DNA from: DATBWZ01 sp036514535
GTDB lineage: Bacteria; JAMCPX01; DATBWZ01
DNA length: 8,226 nt
Direction of reading: 5' to 3'
NCBI GenBank assembly: GCA_036514535.1
Contig: DATBWZ010000018.1
Coordinates: forward strand, 1-8,226
Both the position numbers and the translations under genes were made by a program. Below are positions 6,541 through 8,226 of the stretch, piece by piece. A model generated the notes under the pieces. That model was not told the DNA's origin. It saw nothing but the letters and a program-made list of their open reading frames with translations, and did not search any database. Position 1 is the first letter of the stretch. Every line of letters starts with the position of its first letter.

Positions 6541-6546
6541 AGGAGG
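6541..6546 (+). promoter_or_regulatory. Ribosome-binding site that sets the porin start
   Basis: A perfect AGGAGG lies 8 bp before ATG 6555. It falls inside the longer open frame that begins at TTG 6531, which argues that translation starts at 6555 rather than at the TTG. Confidence 0.85.
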
Positions 6547-6554
6547 TAATACAA

Positions 6555-7655
6555 ATGAAATTAATCAAAAGCAACAAAATTATGGGAATTCTGCTGACAT
6601 TGTTCGTATCCGGCGTTATATTTGCCGATGAAGAGGCTCAGACCTCTTACGGGAAGCACGGATTAACATTCAAGACCGGTGATTCCAAGTTTTCCTTATC
6701 CCTCGGCAGCAGGCTGCAGTTCCGTTATACCTTTGAGGATTTTGATAAGGAATCCGGACAGGATGACCAGAGTTCGTTTCAGGTAAAGAGGGCAAAGGTC
6801 TTTCTTCAGGGTAACGCCTTTTCTGAAGACCTGACCTACAAGGTGCAGGTAAATGCGGCTGGAAGCGCAGTGAGCCTTGAGGACTTTTATATGAACTACA
6901 AACTTGCTAAAGTGCTCCGCGTAAGGGCAGGGCAGTATAAGGTCCCATTTAACAGGCAGGAATTGACCTCGTCGGGAAATCAGCAGTTTGTTGACAGGGC
7001 AATTACAAATGGGGTATTTGCGCTAAACAGGGATCAGGGCGTAACGATTTATTCTTTTGCGCTGAATGATTATCTTGAGTATGCTGCCGGCATATTTAAC
7101 GGAAATGGAAAGAATAAATCTGCGAATGAAAACAATGGGCATCTCTACGCAGGCAGGATTGCCATCTATCCGTTGGGAAAATTCAATATGTATTCCGAAT
7201 CTGATACAGATTCTACTGAAAGCCTAAAGGCGGGAATTGCTTTTGCAGGCGCTTATAACCGCAGGGTTACATTTAAGGATGACGAAGAAGACTTCACAAA
7301 GGATGTAACCGGCATCACAGCAGACGGAATAGTTAAATGGCATGGGGCATCGGTAGTTGGAGATTACTTCTGGAAAAGAGAAGATATCCGAAATCTTACA
7401 GATGTTGCAAGCCAGGGGTTAAACATCCAGGCTGGCATGTTCATTATCCCCAAAAATATTGAGATAGCAGTCCGTTTTGCCGTGGTTGATCCGGATCAGG
7501 ATACAGGGAACGATAAAACGCAGGAGATTGCCGGGACAGCAAATTACTTTATCCAGTCGCACAAACTGAAGATACAGACAGACTATGCACAACTTACAGA
7601 GGAACAGGGAAACAAGGATAACAGAATAAGAATGCAGTTCCAGATCATTTTTTAA
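6555..7655 (+). CDS. Phosphate-selective porin, OprO/OprP family
   Basis: This 366-residue outer-membrane porin probably lets phosphate or polyphosphate enter the periplasm. Starting at ATG 6555 gives a clean signal peptide (Lys2, Lys5, Lys8, hydrophobic core, cleavage after Ile-Phe-Ala24); the alternative TTG at 6531 would add eight polar residues and has no ribosome-binding site. Family features include LGSRLQFRY (50-58), FQVKRAKVFLQGNAF (75-89), LEDFYMNYKL (108-117), RAGQYKVPFNRQEL (124-137) and VDRAITNGVFALNRDQGV shortly after. The mature protein alternates short polar turns with amphipathic strands and ends in Gln-Ile-Ile-Phe, a good barrel-assembly signal. Length is close to the usual 16-strand members. 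It lies 85 bp after phoR behind a putative Pho box, and pstS follows after 14 bp, so phosphate control is likely. The selectivity for phosphate is inferred from family and neighbours. Confidence 0.88.
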   Translation: MKLIKSNKIMGILLTLFVSGVIFADEEAQTSYGKHGLTFKTGDSKFSLSLGSRLQFRYTFEDFDKESGQDDQSSFQVKRAKVFLQGNAFSEDLTYKVQVNAAGSAVSLEDFYMNYKLAKVLRVRAGQYKVPFNRQELTSSGNQQFVDRAITNGVFALNRDQGVTIYSFALNDYLEYAAGIFNGNGKNKSANENNGHLYAGRIAIYPLGKFNMYSESDTDSTESLKAGIAFAGAYNRRVTFKDDEEDFTKDVTGITADGIVKWHGASVVGDYFWKREDIRNLTDVASQGLNIQAGMFIIPKNIEIAVRFAVVDPDQDTGNDKTQEIAGTANYFIQSHKLKIQTDYAQLTEEQGNKDNRIRMQFQIIF

Positions 7656-7669
7656 AAGGAGGAAAAAAC

Positions 7670-8226
7670 ATGAATAAAAAAATCTATTTAACAATTATCG
7701 CATTAACATTACTCACAGGGATGATTATAATACCAGAGAATACTTTTGGAGAAAAAACCGAGTTGCTCGGTGCAGGCGCGACCTTTCCTTATCCATTATA
7801 TTCAAAGATGTTTGATATTTATAATAAAGAATATGGCATAAAGGTAAACTATCAGTCCATCGGCTCTGGCGGGGGACAGCGTCAGCTTTTGAATAAAACC
7901 ATTGATTTTGGCGCATCCGATGCTTACATGACCGATGAACAACTCCAGGACGCGGCTTCTAAAATTTTGCACATACCGACAGCTCTTGGCGCGGTTATCC
8001 TGACATATAACCTTCCGGGCAATCCGGTTCTTAAGTTTACACCGGTGACTATCGCAGACATATTTTTGGGCAAGATTACAAAATGGAATGCGCCGGAGAT
8101 TAAAGATAACAATCCGGGGGTGAAACTTCCTGATAGTAATATAATTGTGGTCCACCGCTCAGATGGAAGCCGGACAACATTTATTTTCGTAGATTATCTA
8201 TCCAAGATCAGCAAGGAGTGGGAAGA
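7670..8226 (+). CDS. pstS: Phosphate ABC transporter substrate-binding protein PstS (3' end beyond window)
   Basis: The frame is open from ATG 7670 to the window end, giving 185 codons, roughly half to two thirds of a full PstS. It begins with a signal peptide (about 1-27) without a lipobox Cys, so the product should be soluble in the periplasm. It captures inorganic phosphate and delivers it to PstCAB. Motifs match the family closely: LLGAGATFPYPLY (32-44), YQSIGSGGGQRQLL (61-74), DFGASDA (79-85), ADIFLGKITKWN and VVHRSDGSRTTFIFVDYLS. Against mature E. coli PstS, recalled from memory, a constant offset of 28 aligns the phosphate ligands: Thr38/Phe39, Ser66, Asp84, Arg163, Ser167 and Thr169. 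The ligand Gly140 is Arg168 here. AGGAGG (7657-7662) precedes the ATG by 7 bp, and the gene lies 14 bp after the porin gene, so the two form one operon. Confidence 0.95.
   Translation, partial: MNKKIYLTIIALTLLTGMIIIPENTFGEKTELLGAGATFPYPLYSKMFDIYNKEYGIKVNYQSIGSGGGQRQLLNKTIDFGASDAYMTDEQLQDAASKILHIPTALGAVILTYNLPGNPVLKFTPVTIADIFLGKITKWNAPEIKDNNPGVKLPDSNIIVVHRSDGSRTTFIFVDYLSKISKEWE

Noticed and set aside
6531..6554. Upstream TTG start for the porin, adding eight residues.
   Set aside because: No ribosome-binding site precedes it and it overlaps the AGGAGG that serves ATG 6555. The signal peptide begins naturally at 6555.
7802..8155. 117-codon minus-strand open frame across pstS.
   Set aside because: The opposite strand encodes unmistakable PstS motifs throughout; the minus frame has no recognisable features.

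Overview
The window looks like chromosome from a Gram-negative, free-living bacterium with moderate GC. The evidence is an outer-membrane beta-barrel protein, a phosphate-selective porin, and a PstS with a signal peptide but no lipobox. The genes are typical of deep-branching Gram-negatives such as Nitrospirota/Thermodesulfovibrionia or former Deltaproteobacteria, but I cannot fix the taxon without a search. I see no mobile element, phage, CRISPR or RNA gene.

Left part (1-1418, plus strand): a small secreted outer-membrane beta-barrel protein is followed 51 bp later by a short, FSA/TalC-type transaldolase. A well-formed sigma70-like promoter lies so close to the first ATG that the mRNA would be practically leaderless.

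Middle part (1419-3978, minus strand): two overlapping genes encode FAD-dependent enzymes of the geranylgeranyl-reductase superfamily. They resemble each other and are probably divergent paralogues acting on an isoprenoid chain or quinone. Both lack the family's YxWxFPK substrate motif and carry FxAxTPKG instead. The downstream gene abuts the transaldolase stop-to-stop with no bases between them.

Right part (3979-8226, plus strand): a 77-bp divergent control region leads into a phosphate-starvation module: phoB-type response regulator, phoR-type sensor kinase (4-bp overlap), phosphate-selective porin of the OprO/OprP family, and pstS cut by the window end. The signalling pair senses phosphate limitation, the porin brings phosphate across the outer membrane, and PstS hands it to an ABC transporter whose genes presumably follow.

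The strongest unannotated signal is a four-unit, 11-bp-periodic TTAAC-like array between phoR and the porin gene, very likely the PhoB binding site. Other points of interest are an Arg in place of a phosphate-binding Gly in PstS, three transcription-unit heads that look leaderless, and a perfect inverted repeat in the divergent promoter region. I found no clear candidate for a wholly new biological system; the tandem divergent reductases are the least understood genes here.
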